A stretch of DNA of 12,698 bases from Rhodothermaceae bacterium (GCA_013003465.1 JABDIZ010000134.1:1-12698); one strand, 5' to 3'. Positions 6,206-12,698 are shown, counted from the stretch's first letter. Made by a program: numbers and translations. The notes: generated by a model from the letters alone, not told the origin.

Positions 6206-6682
6206 ATGCAGCACCTCGTCCGTCTGGTCCTCTTCGGGCTCGGCGTGGTCCTGCTCCAGTGGCTCGTCTTCAACCACCTGACGCTCTGGGGCGCGTACGC
6301 CGATGTCGTGCTCCTCTTCGTGGCCTTCGTGGCGATGCGCTACGGCCGCGAGGGCGGCACCATCGCCGGGTTTGCGAGTGGCCTGTTGATGGACTTCACC
6401 ACGCCCGGCACTCCGCTCGGGCTCTTCACGCTCCTCAAGACGCTGCTCGGCTTCGTAATTGGCTTCTTCCGCCGCAAACCGGAGGAAAGCATGCGCCTCT
6501 CTGCGGGCGAGAGCTTCCTGGGCGCGCTTGCGGTGGCGCTCGTCCACAACGGCCTGATGGTCATCATCCTGGCGCTGAACCAAGAGACGCGGACACTCTT
6601 TCTGATCACCGGCCTGTGGGTTGGCTCCGCGCTCTACACGGCTGCAGTCGCGTTCGTCGGAGCGCTGTTCCGCTCGCGCTGA
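6206..6682 (+). CDS. mreD: Rod shape-determining protein MreD
   Basis: A 158-residue, very hydrophobic protein with about five membrane helices (roughly 5-23, 31-45, 70-88, 103-124, 130-153). MreD is an inner-membrane part of the elongasome, which links MreB filaments to side-wall peptidoglycan synthesis. The stretch GTIAGFASGLLMDFTTPG (51-68), then PLGLFTLLKTLLGFVIGFF (70-88), is the conserved MreD core. The length matches the family (about 160). ATG 6206 is preferred to TTG 6191 as the first ATG at the start of the hydrophobic core. mreB, mreC, pbp2 and rodA, its usual neighbours, are absent: dacB lies upstream and dapD is convergent downstream. It could be a second, stand-alone MreD paralogue. 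Confidence 0.85.
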   Translation: MQHLVRLVLFGLGVVLLQWLVFNHLTLWGAYADVVLLFVAFVAMRYGREGGTIAGFASGLLMDFTTPGTPLGLFTLLKTLLGFVIGFFRRKPEESMRLSAGESFLGALAVALVHNGLMVIILALNQETRTLFLITGLWVGSALYTAAVAFVGALFRSR

Positions 6683-6700
6683 CGCGCGATGAGCTACAAA

Positions 6701-6744
6701 GGTTGGCAGGCTGCCAGCGATCACAACCGGCCAGCCTAGAACCC
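6701..6744. terminator. Probable bidirectional hairpin terminator between mreD and dapD
   Basis: In the 79-bp convergent gap, GGTT and AGGCTG (6701-6713) can pair with CAGCCT and AACC (6732-6744) around a small internal loop. An alternative is a perfect 13-bp palindrome, TGGCAG-G-CTGCCA (6704-6716). On the minus strand the long hairpin is followed by TTTG, on the plus strand by no clear T-run. It is the only strong structure where both units must end. Confidence 0.4.
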
Positions 6745-6761
6745 TTCAAACTTCTCGACCT

Positions 6762-7607
6762 TCAGCGCAAGGCGTCTTCGAGCGTGGTGGACGCGTCGGT
6801 CGAGGCATCGCGGTACTTGACGATGCAGGGGGCGGAGAGGCTGAGGCCGTGCTCGCGTCCGAACTCGGAGTCCACGGCGCGCGTGCCGGGTACCACCACA
6901 GCTCCGGCCGGAATCTCCAGCGCGGCGCCGGCGGAGGACCGCAGGATGGTTTCGTGGACGAGGTCGTAGACGCGAGTGGAGCGGGTGAGGATGACGCCTG
7001 CCGCGAGAACCGCTCGTTCGCGGACGATGGTCCCTTCGTAGATCCCACAGCCGCCGCCCACGAACACGTCGTCTTCGATCACGACAGGCACGGCACCGAT
7101 GGGCTCCAGCACGCCGCCCACCTGCGCCGCAGCCGAGAGGTGGACGTGCTTGCCGATCTGCGCACAGCTCCCGACGAGCGCGTGGCTGTCCACCATCGTC
7201 CCCTCGTCCACGTACGCGCCCACGTTGACATACATCGGCGGCATGCAGACGACCCCGCTGGACACGTACGCCCCGCGCCGGATCGTCGAGCCGCCGGGCA
7301 CGACTCGGACGCCGTCGGCGGCGTGGAGCTGCCGCGCTGGGAACGTCTCCTTGTCGAAGAACGAGAACGCACCGCTGGAGAAGTCCACGATGGCACCGAG
7401 GCGGAAGCCGAGCAGGATGCCCTGCTTGACCCACGCGTTGGCGCGCCACGTGCCGCCGGCATCGCGCTCGGCCGAGCGGGCTTCGCCGTGTTCGAGCAGT
7501 GTAAGAAACGCCTCGAACGCGCCACGCGCAGCGTCTCGGTCCAGATCATCAGCCGGTTGCCCGACGTAGGTTTCAATGAGCGAACGAACCTTGGAGAGTG
7601 GCGGCAT
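6762..7607 (-). CDS. dapD: 2,3,4,5-tetrahydropyridine-2,6-dicarboxylate N-succinyltransferase
   Basis: A 281-residue DapD, the cytoplasmic enzyme that transfers succinyl from succinyl-CoA to the product of DapB, committing the pathway to the succinylase route to meso-diaminopimelate and lysine. The helical N-terminus is followed by RANAWVKQGILLGFRLG (55-71), then the left-handed beta-helix of hexapeptide repeats with PPMYVNVGAYVDEGTMVDSH (123-142), VGSCAQIGKHVHLSA (145-159), GGVLEPIGA (164-172) and VFVGGGCGIYEGTIV (181-195). Asp140 and Glu191 appear equivalent to the catalytic Asp and Glu of the E. coli enzyme. The length is near the usual 274. The ATG overlaps the dapA stop as TGATG, a typical translational coupling. 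It is the last gene of dapB-dapA-dapD. Confidence 0.97.
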   Translation of the reverse strand: MPPLSKVRSLIETYVGQPADDLDRDAARGAFEAFLTLLEHGEARSAERDAGGTWRANAWVKQGILLGFRLGAIVDFSSGAFSFFDKETFPARQLHAADGVRVVPGGSTIRRGAYVSSGVVCMPPMYVNVGAYVDEGTMVDSHALVGSCAQIGKHVHLSAAAQVGGVLEPIGAVPVVIEDDVFVGGGCGIYEGTIVRERAVLAAGVILTRSTRVYDLVHETILRSSAGAALEIPAGAVVVPGTRAVDSEFGREHGLSLSAPCIVKYRDASTDASTTLEDALR

Positions 7608-8524
7608 CAGGCAGAGACGGCAGTGGAGACGTGGGGACGGTAGGCGTCGAGAACGCGCACACGATTGGCGTCGGAGAGGGGCGCGAGGGGCAAACGGACG
7701 CGGTTCTCGATCAGGCCCATCTCAGCCATCACGGCCTTGACCGGGCCGGGGTTGGCCTCGGCGAAGCTGGCGCGCATGGCGTCGAGAAGGCGGAAGTGGA
7801 GAGCGCGGGCGCCGTCGAAATCACCGGCGAGGCCGCGGCGGACCAACTCGCTCGTCGCGCCGGGAATGGCGTTGGCGCAGACGCTCACGAGCCCGTCTGC
7901 GCCGAGCGCGAGCATAGGCAGCGTAAGGTCGTCATCGCCGGAGTAGACGGCGAAGCCCTCGGGCCGGTGCGCGAGGATGTCGGCGATCTGGTTGAGGTTG
8001 CCGCTCGCCTCCTTCGTCCCGACGGCACTGGGGATCTCCTCGGCCACACGAAGTTGCGTCTCGGTGGTGAGGTTGGAGCCCGTGCGGCCCGGCACGTTAT
8101 AGAGGATGATCGGGCAGTCCGTCGCATCGGCAATCGCCGCGACGTGCCCGAGGACGCCGTCTGGCGTCGGCTTGTTGTAATACGGCCCGACGACGAGCAG
8201 GCCATCCGCTCCGGCATCGGCCGCTTCTTTGGAGAAGGTGACGCTCTGCGCCGTGTTGTTCGTCCCCGTCCCCACGACGACCGATACACGTCCGGCCACG
8301 TGCTCGATCACAAACTCGACGAGACGACGGCGCTCGTCCGGCATGATGGTCGGGTTCTCGCCCGTGGTGCCGAGCACGACGAGCGCTTCGACGCCATCGA
8401 AGTCGCCTTCGCCCGCGAGTTGAACGTCGATCACGCGGCGCAGCGCGGCTTCGTCAATGCGGTCGTCCGCAGTAAACGGCGTGATGAGCGCAGGCGCGGT
8501 GCCGCGGAAGACAGGCTGTTTCAT
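7607..8524 (-). CDS. dapA: 4-hydroxy-tetrahydrodipicolinate synthase
   Basis: A 305-residue DapA, a cytoplasmic Schiff-base aldolase condensing pyruvate with aspartate semialdehyde, the first step of the DAP/lysine branch. The TIM-barrel motifs are all present: LGTTGENPT (51-59, the Thr-Thr pair), VGPYYNKPT (112-120), YNVPGRTG (142-149, with the catalytic Tyr142 and substrate-binding Arg147) and GTKEASG (169-175, with Lys171 forming the Schiff base). The length is slightly above the usual 292-300. The frame is open upstream to 8833, but ATG 8524 begins the family homology and lies after the dapB stop. It starts 58 bp downstream of dapB with no promoter-like box in between, and its TGA overlaps the dapD ATG by one base, so all three are read as one operon. 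No lysine riboswitch was seen. Confidence 0.97.
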   Translation of the reverse strand: MKQPVFRGTAPALITPFTADDRIDEAALRRVIDVQLAGEGDFDGVEALVVLGTTGENPTIMPDERRRLVEFVIEHVAGRVSVVVGTGTNNTAQSVTFSKEAADAGADGLLVVGPYYNKPTPDGVLGHVAAIADATDCPIILYNVPGRTGSNLTTETQLRVAEEIPSAVGTKEASGNLNQIADILAHRPEGFAVYSGDDDLTLPMLALGADGLVSVCANAIPGATSELVRRGLAGDFDGARALHFRLLDAMRASFAEANPGPVKAVMAEMGLIENRVRLPLAPLSDANRVRVLDAYRPHVSTAVSA

Positions 8525-8582
8525 GGAGAGGGCAGAAGGGTGAGCGGTCGGGCGGTCGGAGGGGTATGCCGGTTGTGCACGA

Positions 8583-9350
8583 TCATCCATGACCCGATGA
8601 TCCGATGCCCCGACCCACCACATCCTCCAGCATGTCGTCCAGAGTAAAAAGACCGGTACGACCTTGGACCCACGCGGCAGCGCGGACGGCCCCAGCGGCG
8701 AAGGCGCGGCGGTCTTTGGCGATGTGCGTGAACGAGAGTTGATCCATAGCGCTGTCGAAGCCGATGGTGTGCTCGCCGAAGAGGTGTCCGGCGCGCGTGG
8801 ACGAGACGTGGAGCACCTCCGGCGCGATGGCACCGTGCTGTGTTTCCGCGTCGAGGCGTTCCTTACGCGCGAGGCCCGCGAGCAGTTCGTCGGCGAGGAG
8901 ACGGGCGGTGCCGCTCGGGCTGTCTACCTTGCCGGTGTGGTGGAGTTCGTGGACCCACGGATCGTAGTCGGACAGTTGGTCGAGTAGGGGGAGGGCCCCA
9001 CGCAGGGCGCGGACGAGTACGGCCACGCCGAGCGAGAAGTTAGGCGCGTAGAGGACGCCGTTCTGTCCCTCCGCTACCCACTCGCGCACCTTGCCAAGCT
9101 CATCGTACCAGCCGGTCGTGCCGACCACCGCGTCCACACCCCAGAAGCTGTAGCGGTGCAGGTGGTCCAGCGCTACGTCGGGCAGCGAGAAGTCGATGCA
9201 CACCTCGGCGCCGTTCAAGTCGTCGGGGTCGCGGGCGTCGAGGAGCGGGTGCGCCGCATCGAAGCGGGCCACGATGGCGTGGCCTTCGGCTTGGGCGAGG
9301 ACCTCGACAGCCTGGCCCATGCGGCCGGTTCCTACGAGAGCGAGCTTCAT
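8583..9350 (-). CDS. dapB: 4-hydroxy-tetrahydrodipicolinate reductase
   Basis: A 255-residue DapB, which reduces the DapA product with NAD(P)H to tetrahydrodipicolinate. The N-terminal Rossmann motif VGTGRMG (6-12) is followed by the strand ending ARFDAAHP, then IDFS (52-55), VVGTTGW (75-81) and YAPNFSLGV (101-109). The substrate domain carries the signature ELHHTGKVDSPSGTA (135-149), containing the catalytic His pair (137/138), Lys141 and the SGT loop (146-148). It is a little shorter than the E. coli enzyme (273), as in many Bacteroidota. ATG 9350 starts directly at the Rossmann strand. It is the first gene of dapB-dapA-dapD, divergent from the MmpS-like gene, with a promoter-like box 30 nt upstream. 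Confidence 0.97.
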   Translation of the reverse strand: MKLALVGTGRMGQAVEVLAQAEGHAIVARFDAAHPLLDARDPDDLNGAEVCIDFSLPDVALDHLHRYSFWGVDAVVGTTGWYDELGKVREWVAEGQNGVLYAPNFSLGVAVLVRALRGALPLLDQLSDYDPWVHELHHTGKVDSPSGTARLLADELLAGLARKERLDAETQHGAIAPEVLHVSSTRAGHLFGEHTIGFDSAMDQLSFTHIAKDRRAFAAGAVRAAAWVQGRTGLFTLDDMLEDVVGRGIGSSGHG

Positions 9351-9380
9351 ACCTCAGGTGCGGAGCGGGAAAACGAAGAC

Positions 9381-9388
9381 CCAAGGTA
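9381..9388 (-). promoter_or_regulatory. Putative -7 promoter box for the dapBAD operon
   Basis: TACCTTGG on the minus strand matches TAnnTTTG with one mismatch and ends 30 nt before the dapB ATG. It is nearly the same as the box before the DUF3098 gene. Confidence 0.45.
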
Positions 9389-9413
9389 CGGGCGTGCGCC
9401 GTGAGCCGAACAG

Positions 9414-9426
9414 CGCGAAATTCGCG
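9414..9426. promoter_or_regulatory. Palindrome in the dapB/MmpS-like divergent promoter region
   Basis: CGCGAA-A-TTCGCG is a perfect 13-bp odd palindrome in the 113-bp divergent spacer. It lies 5 nt upstream of the proposed box for the rightward gene and 25 nt upstream of the dapB box, so a dimeric regulator bound here could affect both. No regulator is encoded nearby. Confidence 0.4.
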
Positions 9427-9431
9427 TTCTT

Positions 9432-9439
9432 TACTATCG
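9432..9439 (+). promoter_or_regulatory. Putative promoter box for the MmpS-like lipoprotein gene
   Basis: TACTATCG is a two-mismatch match to TAnnTTTG, 24 nt before the ATG at 9464 and just downstream of the palindrome at 9414-9426. Confidence 0.28.
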
Positions 9440-9463
9440 AAACCTGATCCGCATTACCGCTTC

Positions 9464-9898
9464 ATGCTCCGTCTCCTTGTCCTCCTCGTCACCCTCTTCT
9501 TCGTCGGCTGCGACAGCAGCACGGTCACCATGCCACCGCCGCCAGCCGGCCCCGGCTCCACGACGATCCGCTACGAGGTCGTCCCCTCACCCACCTTTGG
9601 CTCTGCAGTGGCTGACTCGGTTGCCTACACCGACAGCGACGGGCAAACGATCTCACTCTCCACCACGCAACTGCCGTGGATTCAATCCGTGCCCTTCGAA
9701 AATGGACGCGAGCAACTCGTGCGAGTCACCGCTACACGCACGGCTCCCGCCAATGAAGTCGGCCTGACCGCGCGCATCCTCGTAGGCGGCGTCCTTGTCC
9801 TCGAAACGCCTTTTCCTGGCGTGAACGACACGGCGGAGACGACGAACGAGGCGCTGGCCGCCTACCTGTTCGAGGGCATCCCGCCGAGCGGCAACTGA
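9464..9898 (+). CDS. MmpS-like small lipoprotein
   Basis: A 144-residue protein with a lipoprotein signal: residues 2-14 are hydrophobic and FVGC puts the lipidated cysteine at 16. A short Pro-rich linker (22-31) follows. The rest is a small beta-sandwich whose pattern IRYEVV (35-40), ADSVAYTDSDGQ (50-61), LPWIQSVPF (70-78) and LTARILVGGVLVLE (101-114) resembles the MmpS/transport-accessory fold of mycobacterial small membrane proteins. Similar lipoproteins occur in Bacteroidota, usually unassigned. The MmpS resemblance comes from pattern reading, not an alignment. No MmpL/RND transporter gene is nearby. ATG 9464 is chosen because the signal peptide starts there, although the frame is open from 9401. 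It diverges from dapB and its stop is only 7 bp from the stop of the convergent thrA. Confidence 0.78.
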   Translation: MLRLLVLLVTLFFVGCDSSTVTMPPPPAGPGSTTIRYEVVPSPTFGSAVADSVAYTDSDGQTISLSTTQLPWIQSVPFENGREQLVRVTATRTAPANEVGLTARILVGGVLVLETPFPGVNDTAETTNEALAAYLFEGIPPSGN

Positions 9899-9905
9899 AC
9901 GGGAC

Positions 9906-12368
9906 CTACCGCATGGCTTCGGCGGCGCGGACGATGTCGGCGAGGAGGACAGCGGCCGTCACATCGGCGCTGGCGCCGGGGCCCCGGATGACGAGCGGCT
10001 CGGGTGCATAGCGCGCCGTGTGGAACGCCACGACGAGCGCCGGACCCCGTAGGCCATGCAGCGGCGAATCGCCGAGCACCCCTTCCACGCCCGCGTGGAT
10101 GGTGCCCTCCGCGTCGAGACGCGCCACGTACTGATGCTCGCCCCCAGCGAGACGTTCCTCCCAGACGGCGTCGAACTCGGGGAGCCGGAGGAGAAAGGCA
10201 GCAAGCGGGACGCCGCGCAGCGGCTCGGGCACGAGCGATTCGACCGCGGCATGGGCCGGGTCGGTGGGGAGGCCAAGTTCGCGGGCGAGCGTGGCGAGCT
10301 TGCGGGCCACATCGCGGCCTGAGAGGTCGTCGCGCGGGTCGGGCTCGGTGTAGCCGTGGGCCCGGGCGAGCCCAACCGCTTCGGAGAAAGACGCGCCGTC
10401 GCGCAGGGCGTTGAAGACGAAGGCGAGCGTCCCCGAGAGCACGCCCTCGATGCGGTGGATCGTGTCGCCCGTCCGCACCAGATCGCGCACCGTCGCAACG
10501 AGGCCGAGGCCTGCCCCGACGGTCGTCTCGTAAAGGTAGGGCGCTTCGCCCTGCTGGGCCGCCTGCTGGGCCGCCTGCCACGACGCCGCGTCCACACTCG
10601 TCGCCGCCTTGTTGGGCGTCACCACCGCGATTCCGGCGCGCAACAGATCGGGATGACGCGCGGCGACGGCTGCCGACGGCGTCGCATCGACAACGATCAG
10701 GCGCTCCAACCGCGCCGCTGTCAAGCGGTTGATCACAGCATCCAACTCGGCAGCGTCGCGCTCGCTCAGTCGGTTCGCCGTCTCCGCTGGAGGCATCCCG
10801 GCCTCATCGAACACCATCCGCCTCGAATCGGCCACACCGACGAGGCGAAGGTTTAGGCGGTGCGCTTCGCGGAGCAGCGGCGCCTGCTGATCGAGCAGAT
10901 CGAGGACTTTCCGTCCGAGCGTGCCCGCGCCGATCACGAAGACGTGGGCGCGCGTGCGGCGGAGCGCGAACGTTTCGTGGAGCGCGCGCATGGCCTGCGG
11001 CGCATCGGCGTCAGCGACGACCGCGGAGATATTGTGCTCGCTGGCCCCCTGCGCGATGGCGCGGACGTTGACGTGCGCCCGTCCGAGCGTGGCGAACATC
11101 TTGCCCGCCAGCCCCGGCGCGTCGCGCATAAAGTCGCCCACGGCTGCCACGACGGCGGCGCCCGTCTCGGCCTCAACGCCGTGGAGATCGCCCCGCTCGC
11201 ACTCGCGCCGAAACTCGTGGTTCAGCAAACGCACCGCTTCGTCGGCGACAGTCTCCTTGACGGCAAAACAGAGGCTTCCCTCGCTCGACGCCTGCGCGAT
11301 CAGTTGCACGTCCATGCGTGCGTCGGCAAGGGTGGCGAAGGCGCGAGCGGTGAGGTCGGGGGCGCCGAGCACGCCTGCACCGGCCAGACGAACGAGCGCG
11401 GCCCCACGCACGGCGGTGACCGCCTTGATGCGCCCGTCGGTCGCCTCACGCTCCGGCCCGATCATCGTTCCGGCCGCGTCGGGGTTGAGCGTGTTCTTGA
11501 TGATGAGCGGGATGCCCTCGCGCTGGAGCGGGCGCATGGTGCGCGGGTGCAGCACCTTGGCGCCGAAGTGAGCCAACTCGGCGGCCTCCTCGTAGCTCAG
11601 GTGTGGGAGCGAAAACGCCTCGGGGACGACGCGCGGATCGGCGGAGAGCACGCCGTCTACATCGGTCCAGATGACACACTCGGTCGCTCTGAGTGCTCCG
11701 GCGAGGATCGTCGCGGTGTAGTCTGAGCCGGAGCGACCGAGCGTGGTCGTCACGCCCTCGGGCGTGGTGGCGATGAAGCCCGTCACGACGGCCAGCGTGC
11801 CCGGCGGGATGGCGGCGAACGCCTCGCGGATGAGCCGCCCGGTCGTCTCGAAATCGACGGTGGCCTCGCCGAAGGCGTCGTCGGTGCGGATCAGGTCGCG
11901 CGCGTCGAGCGCGACGGCGGAGTGCCCAGCCGAACGGAACGCAGCGGCGACGAGCGGCACCGACGCGCGCTCGCCTGCCGAGACGATGGCATCCTGAAAG
12001 CGACGGTCGCAGGCGCGGAGGAGGTAGACGCCGTCGAGCAGTTCGCGGACGGCCGTCCAGAGGGCGTCGAGTTCGGCGGTGAGCACGGGCTGTTCGTCCT
12101 CGGACGCCAGCACAGCAAGTGCCTCGGCGTGCCGCTGCCGGACCTCGTTGAGGATCGGCTGATGCTCGCCCGTGCGCGCTTTGGCTGCGTCGATGGCCGC
12201 CAGCAAGCGGTCCGTCACGCCGCCGAACGCCGAGGACACGACGATGCGCCGATGGTCGGGCGCCGTGCTCGTCGCCAAGTCCACTACACCCTGCACTCGC
12301 TCGGGCGTGCCTACGGACGTGCCCCCGAACTTGGCGACGTGGATTGGAAGAGAAGCAGCGTCAGGCAT
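9906..12368 (-). CDS. thrA: Bifunctional aspartate kinase/homoserine dehydrogenase
   Basis: An 820-residue fusion of two aspartate-pathway enzymes, the same length as E. coli ThrA. The kinase part has KFGGTSVG (13-20), GRSGSDYTA (211-219), WTDVDGV (234-240) and AHFGAKVLHP (266-275). Two ACT-type regulatory repeats follow (about 320-385 and 404-465, with VQLIAQASSEGS and VRAIAQGASEHN), so feedback inhibition by threonine is likely. The dehydrogenase part has the NAD(P) motif VIGAGTLG (478-485), TPNK (584-587), GVLSGTL (642-648) and the homoserine dehydrogenase signature from YTEPDPRDDLSG (673-684) to Lys690. It supplies aspartyl phosphate (via Asd, not in the window) to DapA and makes homoserine for threonine and methionine. 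Unlike many thr loci, no thrB or thrC follows. MetL is possible but the thrA name fits best. Confidence 0.95.
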   Translation of the reverse strand: MPDAASLPIHVAKFGGTSVGTPERVQGVVDLATSTAPDHRRIVVSSAFGGVTDRLLAAIDAAKARTGEHQPILNEVRQRHAEALAVLASEDEQPVLTAELDALWTAVRELLDGVYLLRACDRRFQDAIVSAGERASVPLVAAAFRSAGHSAVALDARDLIRTDDAFGEATVDFETTGRLIREAFAAIPPGTLAVVTGFIATTPEGVTTTLGRSGSDYTATILAGALRATECVIWTDVDGVLSADPRVVPEAFSLPHLSYEEAAELAHFGAKVLHPRTMRPLQREGIPLIIKNTLNPDAAGTMIGPEREATDGRIKAVTAVRGAALVRLAGAGVLGAPDLTARAFATLADARMDVQLIAQASSEGSLCFAVKETVADEAVRLLNHEFRRECERGDLHGVEAETGAAVVAAVGDFMRDAPGLAGKMFATLGRAHVNVRAIAQGASEHNISAVVADADAPQAMRALHETFALRRTRAHVFVIGAGTLGRKVLDLLDQQAPLLREAHRLNLRLVGVADSRRMVFDEAGMPPAETANRLSERDAAELDAVINRLTAARLERLIVVDATPSAAVAARHPDLLRAGIAVVTPNKAATSVDAASWQAAQQAAQQGEAPYLYETTVGAGLGLVATVRDLVRTGDTIHRIEGVLSGTLAFVFNALRDGASFSEAVGLARAHGYTEPDPRDDLSGRDVARKLATLARELGLPTDPAHAAVESLVPEPLRGVPLAAFLLRLPEFDAVWEERLAGGEHQYVARLDAEGTIHAGVEGVLGDSPLHGLRGPALVVAFHTARYAPEPLVIRGPGASADVTAAVLLADIVRAAEAMR
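10551..10574. repeat. 12-bp tandem duplication inside thrA
   Basis: CTGCTGGGCCGC occurs twice in direct tandem and encodes the repeated QAAQ-type residues at about 598-606, in the linker between the NAD-binding and catalytic parts of the dehydrogenase. It is in frame and looks like a replication-slippage product that is tolerated in a surface loop. Confidence 0.7.
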
Positions 12369-12390
12369 GCGGTTACTGGAGAGAAGCGCC

Positions 12391-12398
12391 CGAAGGTA
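12391..12398 (-). promoter_or_regulatory. Putative -7 promoter box for thrA
   Basis: TACCTTCG on the minus strand matches TAnnTTTG with one mismatch and ends 22 nt before the ATG at 12368. The leader this implies is too short for an attenuator or riboswitch. Confidence 0.42.
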
Positions 12399-12447
12399 CC
12401 GAGCCTTACCGGATGTACGCGTCCGCGCGTTCTTTGCACGCCCTCAA

Positions 12448-12478
12448 TTGACTCGCCCTCAGCGTGCTTTGTAGTTTG
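12448..12478 (+). promoter_or_regulatory. Promoter for tRNA-Ala
   Basis: TTGACT (12448-12453) and TAGTTTG (12472-12478) are separated by 18 bp and end 12 nt before the tRNA. This combines a consensus-like -35 hexamer with a Bacteroidota-like TTTG-ending box, as expected for a strongly expressed stable RNA. Confidence 0.5.
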
Positions 12479-12490
12479 TGCTTTCTTGCC

Positions 12491-12563
<73 letters not shown>

Positions 12564-12570
12564 CACCCCG

Positions 12571-12604
12571 AACCCCCTCAGATCAGCCGGTCTGAGGGGG
12601 TTTT
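12571..12604 (+). terminator. Intrinsic terminator after tRNA-Ala
   Basis: A perfect 12-bp stem, AACCCCCTCAGA (12571-12582) with TCTGAGGGGGTT (12591-12602), closes an 8-nt loop and runs into TTTT. It starts 8 nt after the tRNA and is rho-independent in form. On the other strand the T-run is short, so it works mainly rightward. Confidence 0.92.
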
Positions 12605-12637
12605 CTCTGCGGCGAACGCATGCCGGGGCGTCCGTCA

Positions 12638-12664
12638 GGCCTTCGCTTACAGCCTATGTAGGCC
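12638..12664. repeat. Small nested inverted repeat at the right edge
   Basis: GGCC (12638-12641) and TACA (12648-12651) pair with TGTA (12657-12660) and GGCC (12661-12664), with a 6-nt bulge and a 5-nt loop. The 94 bp after the terminator (12605-12698) hold no other recognisable feature. They are probably the leader of the next gene, beyond the window. Confidence 0.3.
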
Positions 12665-12698
12665 AGACCTTTCAAACGGATAGCCTCGGCCCCTATCC

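Noticed and set aside
8525..8582. Possible separate promoter or lysine riboswitch between dapB and dapA
   Set aside because: The gap is only 58 bp, has no TAnnTTnG-like box, and is far too short for a lysine riboswitch.
7598..8647. Plus-strand open frame (349 codons) opposite dapA
   Set aside because: It covers dapA almost exactly on the other strand and shows no domain. dapA has every catalytic motif.
10551..10574. Tandem 12-bp repeat as a phase-variable switch in thrA
   Set aside because: Two copies of a 12-bp unit keep the frame whatever the copy number, so no on/off switching would result. It is treated as a neutral duplication.
10860..11726. Plus-strand open frame (288 codons) opposite thrA
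   Set aside because: It is antisense to the kinase/ACT region of thrA, has low-complexity charged composition, and no recognisable family.

Overview
The window is GC-rich bacterial chromosome, most likely from a high-GC member of the Bacteroidota/Rhodothermota side of the tree (Rhodothermales-like). The evidence is a DUF3098 membrane protein (a family typical of that group), a fused aspartate kinase-homoserine dehydrogenase, the absence of usable Shine-Dalgarno sequences in front of every gene start, and a recurring TAnnTTnG-type box 22-33 nt upstream of the first gene of nearly every transcription unit, which resembles the Bacteroidota -7 promoter element. The lineage is inferred, not proven. 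No phage, plasmid, transposon or CRISPR signature was seen.

Layout, left to right. (1) 1-486 (-): N-terminal part of a PLP-dependent class I/II aminotransferase, cut by the window edge. (2) 602-3389 (+): a two-gene unit of a secreted DUF4139 protein and a NamZ/DUF1343-type exo-N-acetylmuramidase lipoprotein, 1 bp apart. (3) 4258-3393 (-): a DUF3098 two-helix membrane protein followed by an NTF2-like putative lipoprotein. (4) 4558-6021 (+): PBP4/DacB-type D-Ala-D-Ala carboxypeptidase. Then comes a spacer with a G-quadruplex-capable G-run and a long pyrimidine tract, and mreD (6206-6682, +). (5) 9350-6762 (-): a dapB-dapA-dapD operon. (6) 9464-9898 (+): an MmpS-like lipoprotein divergent from dapB. 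(7) 12368-9906 (-): bifunctional aspartate kinase/homoserine dehydrogenase. (8) 12491-12563 (+): tRNA-Ala(GGC) with its own promoter and a strong intrinsic terminator.

Functionally the window is housekeeping with a clear theme. ThrA makes aspartyl phosphate and homoserine. DapA, DapB and DapD carry the aspartate-family flux through the succinylase route toward meso-diaminopimelate, for peptidoglycan and lysine. DacB trims peptidoglycan peptides, NamZ removes MurNAc from glycan ends, and MreD belongs to the elongation machinery. I found no clearly new defence or mobile system. The best leads are the tightly coupled DUF4139-NamZ pair, the orphan mreD placed after dacB behind an unusual purine/pyrimidine spacer, the MmpS-like lipoprotein with a palindrome in its divergent promoter region, and the shared promoter box.
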